DNA from: Diphasiastrum complanatum
Taxonomy: Eukaryota; Streptophyta; Lycopodiopsida; Lycopodiales; Lycopodiaceae
Length of the DNA: 64,000 bases
Assembly (NCBI GenBank): GCA_029204225.1
Contig: CM055108.1
Coordinates: 48,184,996 to 48,248,995, forward strand
Reading direction: 5' to 3'
The number at the start of each line of letters is the position of its first letter. Position 1 is the first letter of the stretch. The translations under genes and the position numbers were made by a program. Below the pieces are notes generated by a model. That model was given only the letters and a program-made list of their open reading frames with translations, had not been told where the DNA came from and did not search any database. This document shows positions 11,221 through 23,639 of this stretch, in pieces.

Positions 11221-11690
11221 ATGGTAGTACAGACGAAAACATGGGCCATGGCTCTCTACCTCATGATCTTAATCATGAACCTCCAATTGGCACCAACATG
11301 GCAATATGATACAAGGGATTCCATTACGAGGCTCATTCCAAATCCATGCGGTAAATATTTACCATTATTTTTGACAATGTTTTACTAGCATATATTGTTT
11401 TAGCTTGGAATTCATCAAATGTTTTAATGATTTTTAAATGTATCATATTTTAATGATTTTTAGAACATTACTTGATTTTTCTTGGTCATTATGATATGTT
11501 GTAATAATGATTGCATGACACTTCTCGTTTTTCATTTTTGATGTATTAATTTTTAGCTCATGATCATCATCCATTGTGTGGGAGACTCATTTAGGAATCT
11601 TCTTTTTCAGATGGCTGGTGTACTTTTCCACGTTATTGCTGGTTCTGTAGCCATCCACTTGACAATTGTTGCCATTATTGTTGCAACTAA
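11221..11690 (+). CDS. Predicted secreted cysteine-rich peptide, two exons
   Basis: Exon 1 (11,221-11,350) starts with an ATG and encodes a signal-peptide-like N-terminus (hydrophobic MALYLMILIMNLQLA, residues 10-24), ending in Pro-Cys. The intron (11,351-11,610, 260 bp) begins GTAAAT and ends TTCTTTTTCAG. Exon 2 (11,611-11,690) continues in phase 1 and stops at TAA 11,688. The product has 69 residues, with eight Cys at 43, 47, 53, 56, 63, 64, 67 and 68, giving C-x3-C-x5-C-x2-C-x6-CC-x2-CC. Seven of the last 26 residues are Cys. A secreted disulfide-bonded peptide (signalling or antimicrobial) is inferred; I do not recognise the family. TATA box, CT leader and AATAAA support a real transcript. 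A competing unspliced frame (11,560-12,033, 157 codons, no recognised motif) overlaps it. Confidence 0.55.
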
Positions 11691-11808
11691 AACGACTAAT
11701 AGAAATGAAACAAAAATTTGTGCTACCTTGAAAAAGAGATTTCAAACTTTCTATAGAAAATCATTGAGAGAAGATTGTAGAAGTTTTGTGCTATTTCATC
11801 AATTCATT

Positions 11809-11814
11809 AATAAA
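11809..11814 (+). terminator. Poly(A) signal AATAAA
   Basis: A canonical AATAAA about 120 bases after the stop of the cysteine-rich peptide gene. A second AATAAA lies near 11,917. Confidence 0.45.
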
Positions 11815-11987
11815 GCATTTGAAACCTTCCTTTGTAACTTAATTATTTATAAGTGTGTATTACTTTACTACTATGATCATGGTTATGGTTTTCAAAATAT
11901 TATCTTTGATGTGGAATTAATAAACTTGAAAGATCATGTTAGCAATTGTACAAACACAATGAAAAATATAAAAAATAAAATAAAACT

Positions 11988-12190
11988 CTGTGGCATGTGT
12001 TTTGTAAGCCCACGTATGAGTATTTGCCAATAAACTTATACTATGGCATGTGTTTTGTAAGTCCATGGATAGAAGCTTAAAATAATAAAATAACTTAAAC
12101 TTAGGATTAGAACTTAGACTTAAGAAACTCAAGCTTAGAAAGATTCTAAGTCATCTTAAGTTATCTTTAAGTCCCAAGTTGGAGTTCACA
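11988..12190. repeat. Direct repeat R1, right copy
   Basis: Matches about 8,815-9,050 in the same orientation: two GGCATGTGTTTTGTAAG units, then the AACTTAGACTTAAG-rich stretch. With the left copy it brackets the cysteine-rich gene at a spacing of about 3.2 kb. Confidence 0.65.
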
Positions 12191-12349
12191 AGTTCGAAGT
12201 CACGAAAATCTCCAAAACCATGAGCTGGAGTCGTTCACAAACACCGTAGGGCCAAACTGTGATAAGGCACACTCCGAGCAGTGAAAGACAAGCAAGATAG
12301 AAGTGCGTACAACATCACTAGATAATAAAAGATGGGTGACCAAATGGTT

Positions 12350-13387
12350 GAGGTTAAAGGTTAAAGATCTCCATGAAGGAGATTTGCAGATCTCAAGTAA
12401 GCAATAAACGGGTTGCAAACTAGATGTTTGGAATGCCCCGTCTTACAATAATCTAAATGCCCATAATTTCCTTGTCTAATCAACAATGGGTAGTTAGGGT
12501 TGGTCGCAGGCAAGGATTAGAGAGGACTGCTAACAAAGTAGAGTTTGCTTGTAGATCAATCCCATCGATAGGGAATAGATGAGATGGCCATATTGAAAAG
12601 TGGGGTGGTCCATAGATCTGAGAGGATTGGAAGAAGGGCCGTTGATGAGGTAGCTAGTTTTTTAGTATCTCCATTTTCTTTAGAATGTTGTCAAATAAGT
12701 TGGGTACCATAATCTATTGCGGGTCTTCTTCTTCCCTCAAGAAGAAATGTCCTTCATTTGTAGGGATGGCCTCAGGTTAGGAAGCGTGGATAGGTGGAGG
12801 ATCGCAAGCTTAGGTGAGGGGAAGAGGCCGCAGGAGGCCATTGGTAAAAGGGAGGCCATTGGTAAAAGAGAGAGCATTGGCCTCTAGCAGGGTCGCGAGC
12901 AAATAAGCGAGGAGGGAGCGGGCCACCGTAGGCAGGCAACGAGCAAGAGGGAGGCCACAAGGCAGAGGGCACGAGATGGCATGCAAATCCACAGGCAGAT
13001 AGAGGAGATGTAGGAAGAAAGGAGGTCGCTGGAGCAGGGTTGCGAAAGAGGAAGGAGAGCGTGGCCACAGCAGGGTAGAAGGAGCGTGGACAGGCAGCGT
13101 TTAGGTAGGAAGCGTGGCCAGGCAAAGCAGTGAAGGGGGCCACAGACAACAAACAAACAACCGCAGGCAGGGTTTTCTCAGATTAAACGGCCCTCAACAG
13201 GTTGCAAGGCAGCCTGCGGATCTGTTTCTTGACCTGCAATGCACAGGGTTAGGCGAATTGCATTGCTCCTTTTTAGATAGGAAGTATGGTTAACTTCTCT
13301 GTTTGATAGCAATCAAATACCAAAACCTGCACACATAGCAGGGATTCCACATTGCAAATGGATCTCACAGAGGGCTGACAGTGCACT
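12350..13387 (-). repeat. Inverted-repeat arm, outer segment (probable Ty3-type LTR, 3' part)
   Basis: Reverse-complement of 25,946-26,938, highly similar throughout. It is G-rich on the + strand between about 12,780 and 13,150. A tandem 18-bp duplication (near 12,836-12,873) is present here but single in the other arm. Just outside, near 12,225-12,240, is a CGACTCC word of the kind seen at Ty3 primer-binding sites. Open frames inside (12,772-13,152 on -) are discussed in the findings. Confidence 0.8.
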
Positions 13388-14015
13388 ATTTCCGAGGCCT
13401 ATGCAAATGGTTCAGATGAAGATTAGGCGCTTATTCAAAACCTAACCCTATTTTATCTCACTCTTTAAGTGAATTTCAGCTTTTTACGAGTCATGCTTGT
13501 ACGTCTCATCGGTATCTCAAAAGCCAGAGCTTACACGTGTGATCTGTGATCATGAACGGCCTTATTTTCGACTCCATCCAATGGAGCTTGAGCTGTAATT
13601 GTGGTATAGACCGACTTCCATCAGAATTCCCTTAGATTGGTAGCCTATTTGGGGGTCGTTTTATAATCCTTCAGTGGTGCGTCTGCCAGGAGGAGCATGA
13701 GCTCCTTTTGAATTCTTGTTTATGGTTTGAAAGTAATTCAAACGATTATGTTGAATTGACCATTAACTTGCACAGCCAAAAGCTCGTTTGATCCAAATTG
13801 TTTGTGAAGGTTTGAATGCCTTGCGGCAATTGGAGCTTCTGTTGTATCAATTTTATGAGTGACTCTCGAGGTCTTTTTGGATAAGGCTTGAACACCGAAA
13901 ATTGCGAGGTTTGTTTGGAGTAATGGTTTGTGCAAGTAGGGTCAATGGGCGTTGTACTGAGAACTAGACCAATATTGGACATGTTGGAGGTTCCTAAAAA
14001 GAAAAAATTGATTGA
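13388..14015. other. No gene seen
   Basis: Unassigned sequence that starts where the inverted repeat breaks off. It belongs to the 5.7-kb block (13,388-19,058) present only in the left arm. Confidence 0.4.
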
Positions 14016-14790
14016 TTGAAAAAATATATAATCATGATTCCCACGTGCCTAGTGCGACAAGGATTTTTATTCTATGATGAGAATGATTCTCAGGCCATAG
14101 ACAATCTATATAGAAATTTATTTCTTGGAGAATCACCCATAGGTGAAAGTTCCAATCACTATATAAAACTTAATGATTCAATTGATGAATCAGAATTATT
14201 AGTAGAATCCACGAAAAATCTACCATTTCTTCATGAAGAAGAATGGGATTTAGTGGTGTGCGACTTTCTTAGTGGTGTGCGACTTTCTTGAAGATTTGAG
14301 TAAAGAATCTTTTGAAATATCACCCTTTCACAATGATCCTAAAACAAATGATTCAAATCAATGTGATCCGATCTGTGTAGAGCACAGGAGAGACTTCACT
14401 TATGAAGTTAAAGAGAATGTGATTACAAATCAATTATTTTGTGACTATTAACCATAGTCCGATTGTGATTCAAAACCCAATTCTTGAAGTTGATGAAATC
14501 CTAGCAAGATTTGGTATTGTATCAAATGGCAATCAGGAATGATCCATTACCAAGGATGTGAGTGTCAATACACTCACTGATATGGTGGACAGTTCTACCC
14601 AAAGTCCTGAAATGGACGATCAAAAGCTTGTCGAAGATGTGTTAGAACTGGGCTATCGATCCCCTAATGAACGTCTTGATCACGCTGAAAGTGTTCCCAA
14701 CTTTGATGAGTTGGAGTACGATGGTGGAAAATCAAATTTTAAACCTGATTGTAATACTGTGCAACTTTCATTAGTGTCACTTTTAAGAGA
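14016..14790 (+). pseudogene. Acidic coding remnant of unknown, probably retroelement, origin
   Basis: Two + strand pieces (14,016-14,291 and 14,558-14,836) are rich in D, E, S and N and read like a broken long acidic ORF. The style resembles the region after gag in Ty3 or gag-only elements. No conserved motif is visible, and the second piece runs into LTR sequence at 14,794. Confidence 0.3.
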
Positions 14791-14793
14791 AAA

Positions 14794-14943
14794 AGGACAA
14801 ATATTGATTGTACTATCAATTATTAAGAGTTATTGATTGCTTAATCCAAAGATCTATCAAGTTCTAGATGTTAGATCTTGATCTAGATGCTTTACACTAT
14901 GATTTAAGCAAGAGCAATGGATCAAATGATCAAACACATGGAC
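14794..14943 (-). mobile_element. Copia LTR fragment (family A)
   Basis: Nearly identical to 22,240-22,392, the 3' (R/U5) part of the LTR at 22,227-23,053. It joins truncated RNase H sequence at 14,943, so the U3 part of the 3' LTR is deleted. Confidence 0.8.
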
Positions 14944-15988
14944 CTCCTTGGATTGCACCTTCTCCTTTACAAATTGATGAGCTAGGATTGCACCTTCTAC
15001 CTTACAAATTGATGAGCTATCTCAATATGCTTTGTTTTAGCATGGAAGATAGGATTGGTAGCAATTTGTTGAGAAGCTTGATTGTCACAATAGATGCAAG
15101 GGACCTCCTCGGCCTTTAGCACTTAAAGCTCCACCAAAAGTCTTCTTAGCCATAGGAGTTCTTTGGTTGTTGAGGTCGATGCCTTGTACTCGGCTTCACA
15201 AGAGAAATTGTATCTTGCTTTTTGGAAAGCCAAGATATCACTCCTCCACAAAGAAAAGTGACAAATGCACTTATGGATCTTCTATCCATCTTATCTCCTG
15301 CAAAATCTGAATCTGAAAATGCTCTCAAGTACAAGTTAGATCCTTGATAGAGAATGCCAAAAAATCTAGTAGAAGAGACATATCTAAGCACCCTCTTGGC
15401 ACTTTTCCAATGATGCATCAAGGGACCTTGCATATATTGACTTAACTTGCTTACACTATAACTCAAATATGGTCTAGTGATTGTCAAATAGATTAAGGAG
15501 CCTATTAGCTTCCTAAAGAGTGTGATGTCCTCAAAGAATGCTTCATCACAATCATTAGTAACTTTACAAGTTTGCTCCATAGGGGTGTCAATCCCTTTAC
15601 AATCTTTCATACCAAACCTCTCAAGAATGGAAGTAGCATACTTTGATTGACTTATAAAAGTAAAATCACTACCTCTAGTAACTTCTATTCCAAGTATGAA
15701 CTTAAGAAGTCCTAGATCTACCATCTTGAATTCGCTAGATAAGAAAACTTTAACATTTCTTATGCCTTCACCATCATTTCCTGTCAATATGATATCATCA
15801 ACATAAAGTATTAAAATGATGATCTTTCCATCATTACATTTGATGTACAAAGAAGGCTCATAAGAGCTAATCAAAAAGCCAAGAGAGTAAAGAAAATCAT
15901 GCAACCTAGAGTACCAAGCTCTAGGTGCTTGCTTCAAGCCATATAGGCTCTTCCTTAAGTGGCAAACCTTGTCCTCCTCACCATCTTC
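14944..15988 (-). pseudogene. Copia reverse transcriptase / RNase H fragment (element A)
   Basis: On the - strand from 15,988: LYGLKQAPRAW, then ILYVDDIILTG (catalytic YVDD), VDLGLLKFILGIEV, KLIGSLIYLTITRP, and RNase H pieces SDSDFAGD and GGVISWLSKKQ. After about 15,190 the frame shifts, and the C-terminal RNase H is degenerate, with a 35-bp tandem duplication near 14,953-15,016. The gag of the same element type lies at 21,164-21,632. Everything between was displaced or deleted by insertion at 15,989. Confidence 0.88.
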
Positions 15989-15989
15989 T

Positions 15990-16335
15990 AAAAATAGGGC
16001 AATGGCCCAAACTTGTTTTTAACACCTAACTTGGCCTCAACTTGCGATTTTAAAGTCAAGTTGGGCCCTATTTACAGTTTCAGTTTTTATGGGCTCACGG
16101 CCAAGTTTTTAATTACTAAAACTGTATTACAAAAATACTTGGCACCTCCTAGTCCCAACAAACCTGAAAACTAGGGGCATAGGCCACATAAATGGAATTT
16201 TCATACAACGTAAATTAGCAAATGAACAGTATTTTACGCGTCGTTTTTTAACAGTTCCGCATCAGCGTAATAGCGCGTGGTGACGATTTTTCATCGAAAA
16301 TAGCTTGAAAAAGAGGTCTTTTTTCTCGCAAATAG
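15990..16335 (-). repeat. Third copy of a segment of the long LTR (family L)
   Basis: Matches the right arm at about 24,345-24,722 (inverted) and, in part, the left arm at 20,345-20,550. About 190 bp of it is missing from the left arm itself. It is inserted into the Copia RT at 15,989. Confidence 0.75.
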
Positions 16336-17140
16336 TTGCACAATTAAATCTGTTACCACATGCACCTTTCAACTCAAATCCTTAACAATAGACTGTGCTC
16401 AACAGCTCATGAAGCACCTGAAGGAAAAAAGAGAAGCTAGATTGCCTTAGTTGTTTTCTATTTGCAGAACCTTCATCCAAAATCAATTTCTGAGAACCCG
16501 ACTCCAAATAGCAACTGTCAGTCAAATGGCCTTTGGCAGCACTTCAGAAGTTTTCTTAACCCTGTTACAGCTCTCAGAATCATCCCTCATGCTACCATCA
16601 CTTTGTAGGAAAAAAATAGCAATTTTAAGGAGGTGATTGCTCATTGCAACTGTCTTAGATATCTATTCTACATAATAATAGCTTGACTGCCTTCCATCAA
16701 TGTCTTTCAACATGCAATCAAAATTATGTATGTTTAAAAAAAGTTAGTTGTTCATATTATCTGGATGAATTGACTTATATTAATCTATCTATGAACCCAA
16801 CCAAAGAAACATGATTCAGCACATTATGGACTAAAGCATGAAATCAAACGTTAACCAAACAGAATCTAGCAAAGAGACAAGCATCTAAATCCGGATTAGC
16901 AGTTCATTCTACTCGAATTGAAAGCTATCTCAAAAGAACAAAATATTATGAAAGAAGTCACAAAAATTCTCAGCATCAATAATCCAAAATCAACCTTGTA
17001 GAAGGGCACTCTACCACAATTTTGGAAAACAAGCTCCAACCAAAATTTTGTGAGTCCTCCAAATTTTGTTTTGAGAAAACAACACTCCAATCCAATGTAG
17101 GACACATCTCCTTTCCCATCCAAGGCCGCATCTTAGCCGG
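16336..17140. other. No gene recognised; probable internal region beside a primer-binding site
   Basis: Unassigned. On the - strand, 16,896-17,123 is open for 75 codons beside the primer-binding site, but the product shows no gag motif. Confidence 0.3.
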
Positions 17141-17530
17141 GCTCTAATACCAATATAAAGACCCTAAAGGACAACCCCTAAGATGAGGATAGGAGAACAC
17201 AAAAGAAGAGACTATGGAGCCAAACCACCCAACCAATCCTAGATCAAAGCTGGATCTAGCCCCCAAGCCATGCCGTGTGAAGCAAGGGCAGAAGAGAGAA
17301 CCTCGTAACCTAAACCCAGTATGTCGACGGGAAATCTCTACCTCATTATATAGAGAGTAGAGTCCTATGCATGAAACCATGCAATCCCCATGCATGTCAA
17401 CTATAAATAGGTCTCATCTCTTCATGTAGTCCTCTTGCCTATATCTGTCACACAAACATGCAATGCTCCAAATGTCTCAATTAGAGTGTCTGGGTCCTCT
17501 CAATGTTACTAGTCACAAACTGGCCTTGAC
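17141..17530 (-). mobile_element. Retrotransposon LTR with tRNA-Met primer-binding site (family N, copy 1)
   Basis: The primer-binding site reads GCTCTAATACCA on the + strand (17,141-17,152). The adjoining sequence to about 17,530 resembles 46,338-46,850 next to an equivalent site. A CTATATAATG box on the - strand lies near 17,352. The end is approximate. Confidence 0.5.
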
Positions 17531-17544
17531 ATGGAATTAAAGTG

Positions 17545-18455
17545 ATAGAAATTATGTTTGATCTTGTAGTAACTAACTTTGAAATCATCAGTACTACAGT
17601 GATTATGTAGCCAAACAATAAAGCATCGAAAATTATCAGACAAATAATTAGTCACGAATTGTTCGCGAATTAGTCATGAAGGACTACAAAAAAACATACA
17701 ACAATAAAAGATAGTATTGATTCAAAATAAAACAGAAGTACAATAAGTTGCGGATCGAAGCCGCATACTCTATGCTATCTCTGAGTGGCTAAAATGAAAG
17801 TCTGAATTAAGTGCAATGTTGATAAGCAAAAGCGCAATAGCAATCTCTAAAACAACTCTAAGAAATGAGCTAGAATGCTCAAGAGTGTTCATGTTTGCAG
17901 GCTTGAGAGAGAGAGCTAACTATTCAAAAACTTCTTCTGATAATTCTGATAACTTTGATAATCAAACTGTATGAATATGAACAACTATATATACTAAGAA
18001 ATTAGGTCGTCAATTGCGATCGCCAATTGACTGGTGATCCGCTGGCATCCATCCGGTTCCTTGTAATTGATTGCTGATAAGCGGTGAAATTGGCCGTAAT
18101 CATTTTGTCTGCATAAATGAACCAAAATTATAGCTCTGCAAAAATGAACTAAAACAGCCACAGGCGACACTGTCGCAAAAACGCGACTGTCAAGATTTTG
18201 TGAAAAATGCAAAAAAGGAAACAGTGCCCTTAAATCTCATTTAGAGTTGCCCCACACTTTGCTTGATTCATTTTCTTAACATTTGAAAAGTGAAAGATGC
18301 AACACTATGATTTTACGTGAGATTTCAGGCAAAAATGCAAAAAAGACAACACTGCATTTTTTCAACGGGATTTCTGACAGGCGACATTGTTTCAAACTTC
18401 GTGTAGTTCTACAGACTGTATAAAAAGACAAAAAAATCCGCAGAACTGGATAAAC
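17545..18455 (-). mobile_element. Solo-type LTR, family H (approximate ends)
   Basis: Reverse-complement of much of the LTR at 53,432-54,259, sharing the GATTATGTAGCCAAAC, GCTGATAAGCGGTGAAATTG and GGCGACACTGTCGC regions. No coding sequence is attached, so it is a solo LTR or deletion remnant. Confidence 0.6.
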
Positions 18456-19058
18456 AATGAATGAAGATTAATACTGATTAGTCGATTGGTAAGAAGGAGA
18501 ATAATCCAACAGGGTAGAAGGGTTTGTCCACCTTCTAAGATCTACAAAGCTTAAAATTGTGAAATGAAAACATAAATTAAAGGAGTAGCAAGGCTTCCCA
18601 ACTGGTGCTCGGAATGGAAATAACTAAACTTGACTAAGGCTTCTCAACTAGCCAAGAATAACAAAATCACATGATCTTGCTAAGGCGGTACCCAACTAGC
18701 AAGATCTTTACACTAATTCTAATCTAACACCCAAAGGGAATTGGAAATATAAATTGCGGCTAAATCAAACATAAAGCAATAAAATGCATGCCACAATAGA
18801 AACCAATGAAAGGAGGCAAGAGGAGGCCCGAGTACCTTCCCTCAAGCTATGCACCTTCCAATGGGAACACAAGGAAATAGAATAACTTCTCGAATAGAGA
18901 GCAATTTAGCATAATCTCAAAGTGTTGTATACATGAGAAATACCTCTCATCTTATAGCAAGAAGGGCCTTCCATAAGCATCCACTAGCTTATGGGATTAG
19001 TTCTAAACCAGCCATTCTAAGGCCTCTAAAAGACTTCTAACTTTGAACTTGGAGCTTT
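18456..19058. other. No gene seen
   Basis: Unassigned. 18,980-19,045 is inversely similar to 9,065-9,140. Confidence 0.4.
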
Positions 19059-21138
<2,080 letters not shown>

Positions 21139-21163
21139 TATCCACCCTCTCGTCTGGGTTTGA

Positions 21164-21632
21164 CTAATCCATTCAAGATTACTTGTACTAGTTCATTATC
21201 TTGGATCTTCTCTCCTATAGATCCCAATTCTTTGTTCAAGGATTTTATCCTTAGGACATACTCTTGTCCATTTTCTCCACTTCCCCTCATGCTTTGCAAG
21301 ATCAAGTTTCTTAGCATAAGCGCTCTTGAAGTGTTATTAGATTCATAAATGTTCTTTAGTGAATCCCAAGCCTCTTTTGATGTGGTACAAGAAGCCACCT
21401 CCTTCAAGAGGTCATTGCTTACATTTAACTTCAAGCAATGTAGGGCTAATCTAACCCTCTTCTTGTACTTTAGTTGTTCTTGGGGAGCTTGAGGCTCTTC
21501 CTCAACTCTTAAGACAATATCAAAGAGATCATGAACCACTTGTAGTGATTCCATTCTTACTTTCCAAATGGAATAGTTTGTGGAAGTTAGTTTCTCACTA
21601 GATTCTAACATATATCCACCCATGGATGTCAT
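21164..21632 (-). pseudogene. Copia gag, N-terminal part (element A)
   Basis: The - strand ATG at 21,632 opens a Copia gag (UBN2-type): YMLESSEKLTSTNYSIWK, LALHCLKLNVSNDLL, SKEAWDSLKNIYESNN and ELVQVILNGL. It breaks at 21,163, where the purine tract of the long LTR begins. About 155 residues remain of a usual 300 or more; the zinc knuckle is missing. The leader between gag and the primer-binding site (21,633-22,214) is intact. Confidence 0.85.
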
Positions 21633-22050
21633 TCTGAATGAAAACCTATGAGATACACAAAGTTCTCTTGATAAGGTGTGATCTAAGATATATTTCTAGC
21701 TTTCAAGGAGCTTCTAATCTCGGCCCAATCAATCCTAGTTCAACTTGAATGATGGTATAATAGATCAACTACAAATATCTTAGCAATTCATTCCTCAAAG
21801 AAATTGATTCTAGTTCAAATTGGTTTGATATTTCACACACACTTAAGATATGAACAAATCAGCCTTAAAGATCTGATCTAATGCTTCAAAATGAATTGCT
21901 TAAATGACTCAAATCACTATTTGATCATTAGCGTTCAATAGATTGAACCTAGATCTAGACAATGTACTAAAAACCTTGAATTTTGGACTAGTATGCACTT
22001 TTTTGGATCAAAAACACTTATGGAAGTTAATTTGAAGGTTGCTGTATGGT

Positions 22051-22063
22051 TTCACACGTGTGG
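22051..22063. promoter_or_regulatory. CACACGTGTG palindrome in Copia leader (element A)
   Basis: TTCACACGTGTGG lies about 150 bp downstream (in element direction) of the primer-binding site. Equivalent boxes are at 35,079, 38,128 and 62,792. Confidence 0.5.
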
Positions 22064-22214
22064 AAAGTACTTCAGCAGCCCACAAATCGATCTTGACCAA
22101 AAACAATGATGTTACTTCTCTCTTTGAACTCGCCCTCTCAATTGGAACTCAAAAACAACAAATTGTCAATGGTTTCTCAAGTACTATTAATCATTTAGAT
22201 CACTCTTAGACCTG

Positions 22215-23053
22215 GCTCTAATACCATGTCAATTTTCAGAGAAAAAGGACAAATATTGATTGTACTATCAATCATTAAGAGTTATTGATTGCTTAATCCA
22301 AAGATCTATCAAGTTCTAGATGTTAGATCTTGATAGATGCTTTACACTATGATTTAAGCAAGAGCAATGGATCAAATGATCAAACACATGGATGGGCAGC
22401 CTCACACATGTGGAGGACAGTACCTGTACGGCCTGTTTACAGAGAGTAAAGTACATTAACTTACAAATGCATTTCATTCATCAAAACTCAAGACAAATGT
22501 GAAAATCTCAACAAAACTAGAATTTGCCAATGTCACATCAACTTGTTATTGATTTGGTTGATCTCTTTATAGATCAAGTACATCCACGAGTTGTGTACTA
22601 TCTAGCAGGCCTTCACACATCTGTAGAGTGCCTATTCATCCCGATCCACCAATGAGAGCCATATGTGCTCATTTCCCAAAGTTGACTATTCTCTTTGGCT
22701 AGAAAACAAAAGCTAGTCTTCCACATTTATAGGAATATTTCCTATAAAATAGAATCTAATGGAATCTTCCTATCTTACGTTCTAGAAGCTTATCCACATG
22801 TGTGAGTAATAACTCACTCACATGGAAGTCCAATCTAACTACAAAAAGTTTGACCAATTTGACCATTTTCAAGATTCTACTCAAAGTTCAATTTCACACA
22901 CACTAGTGTAGGCTAAAACCAATCTAACTTAATAAAAATGACTTATGTACATTCTTTCACACATGGGAACAGACTCCACACGTGTGAGATCCTATCAAGC
23001 TCAAATAACTTGAGATCTACAAGATATAACAAGTTGGAAGTGATATTTTAACA
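22215..23053 (-). mobile_element. Copia 5' LTR with primer-binding site (element A)
   Basis: On the - strand the LTR runs from TGTTAAAATATCAC (at 23,053) to CA (at 22,227), about 827 bp. It is followed by the primer-binding site TGGTATTAGAGC (22,215-22,226). It carries several CACATGTG or CACACGTGTG words. The other LTR of this element survives only as 14,794-14,943. Confidence 0.85.
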
Positions 23054-23059
23054 ATTAGT

Positions 23060-23590
23060 TGCTGGCGACTCCCTCTGTGTTAGACCAAAGCCTATTTACT
23101 TATTGAAAATCAATCACTATGATGGAGAGAGAGGTGATAAAGCTGATATCTTTATACGAAAATTTGTGAACCTCTCTTTCCTTGATGGTTTCTCACAACC
23201 CGAGGATTGGAAATTGTTATTTCCATTATATCTGATCAATGAAGCTTGAGATTGGTACGACAATATTGAAATTTTTGAAAATCATTATTAGGACTCGTGG
23301 GACACCCTAGCAAAGGCATTCTTGGATGAATTCTCACCCACGATGAATATGACAATGAGTCTGTGAGTAGATATGCTCATAGACATAGTTAGTTTGTGAA
23401 GAAGCACATAACCCCGTATAAAATGCCGATTGAACCGATAATGGATGCCTTCATAAGTGGATTATTGTCTGATGTACAAATTCATATAAGGCAAAAACGT
23501 CCAGCCAATGTGAACGATGCAATCTTAATGGCAGAGCACTATGAGAAAGTTGTAATTGACAGCGGTTTATCTACCTGTTATGTGTGTTGC
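23060..23590 (+). pseudogene. Ty3-type gag remnant
   Basis: In + frames, NHYDGERGDKADIFIRKFVN and EDWKLLFPLYLINEA-stop-DWY resemble the W-x-L...A-x2-WY core of Retrotrans_gag. SWDTLAKAFLDEF and a later piece at 23,396-23,590 follow. Stops and a frameshift break it. GGCGACTCC (near 23,064) just upstream looks like a Ty3 primer-binding site. The gag is followed almost directly by the purine tract of the LTR at 23,640, so pol is deleted. Confidence 0.6.
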
Positions 23591-23612
23591 ATATTACCCC
23601 TATTACCTGATG

Positions 23613-23639
23613 TGTCAAACCCAAACGAGAGGGTGGATA
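23613..23639 (+). other. Polypurine tract before the long LTR
   Basis: A purine-rich stretch containing CGAGAGGGTGGATA precedes TGTTAG, the inferred LTR start. The same string precedes the left copy (21,139-21,163 on -). Confidence 0.55.

Noticed and set aside
11560-12033. 157-codon + strand ORF overlapping the cysteine-rich gene
   Set aside because: It has no recognisable motif, starts inside the inferred intron and runs into the direct repeat at 11,988. The spliced Cys-rich reading has better gene structure, though the conflict is not fully resolved.
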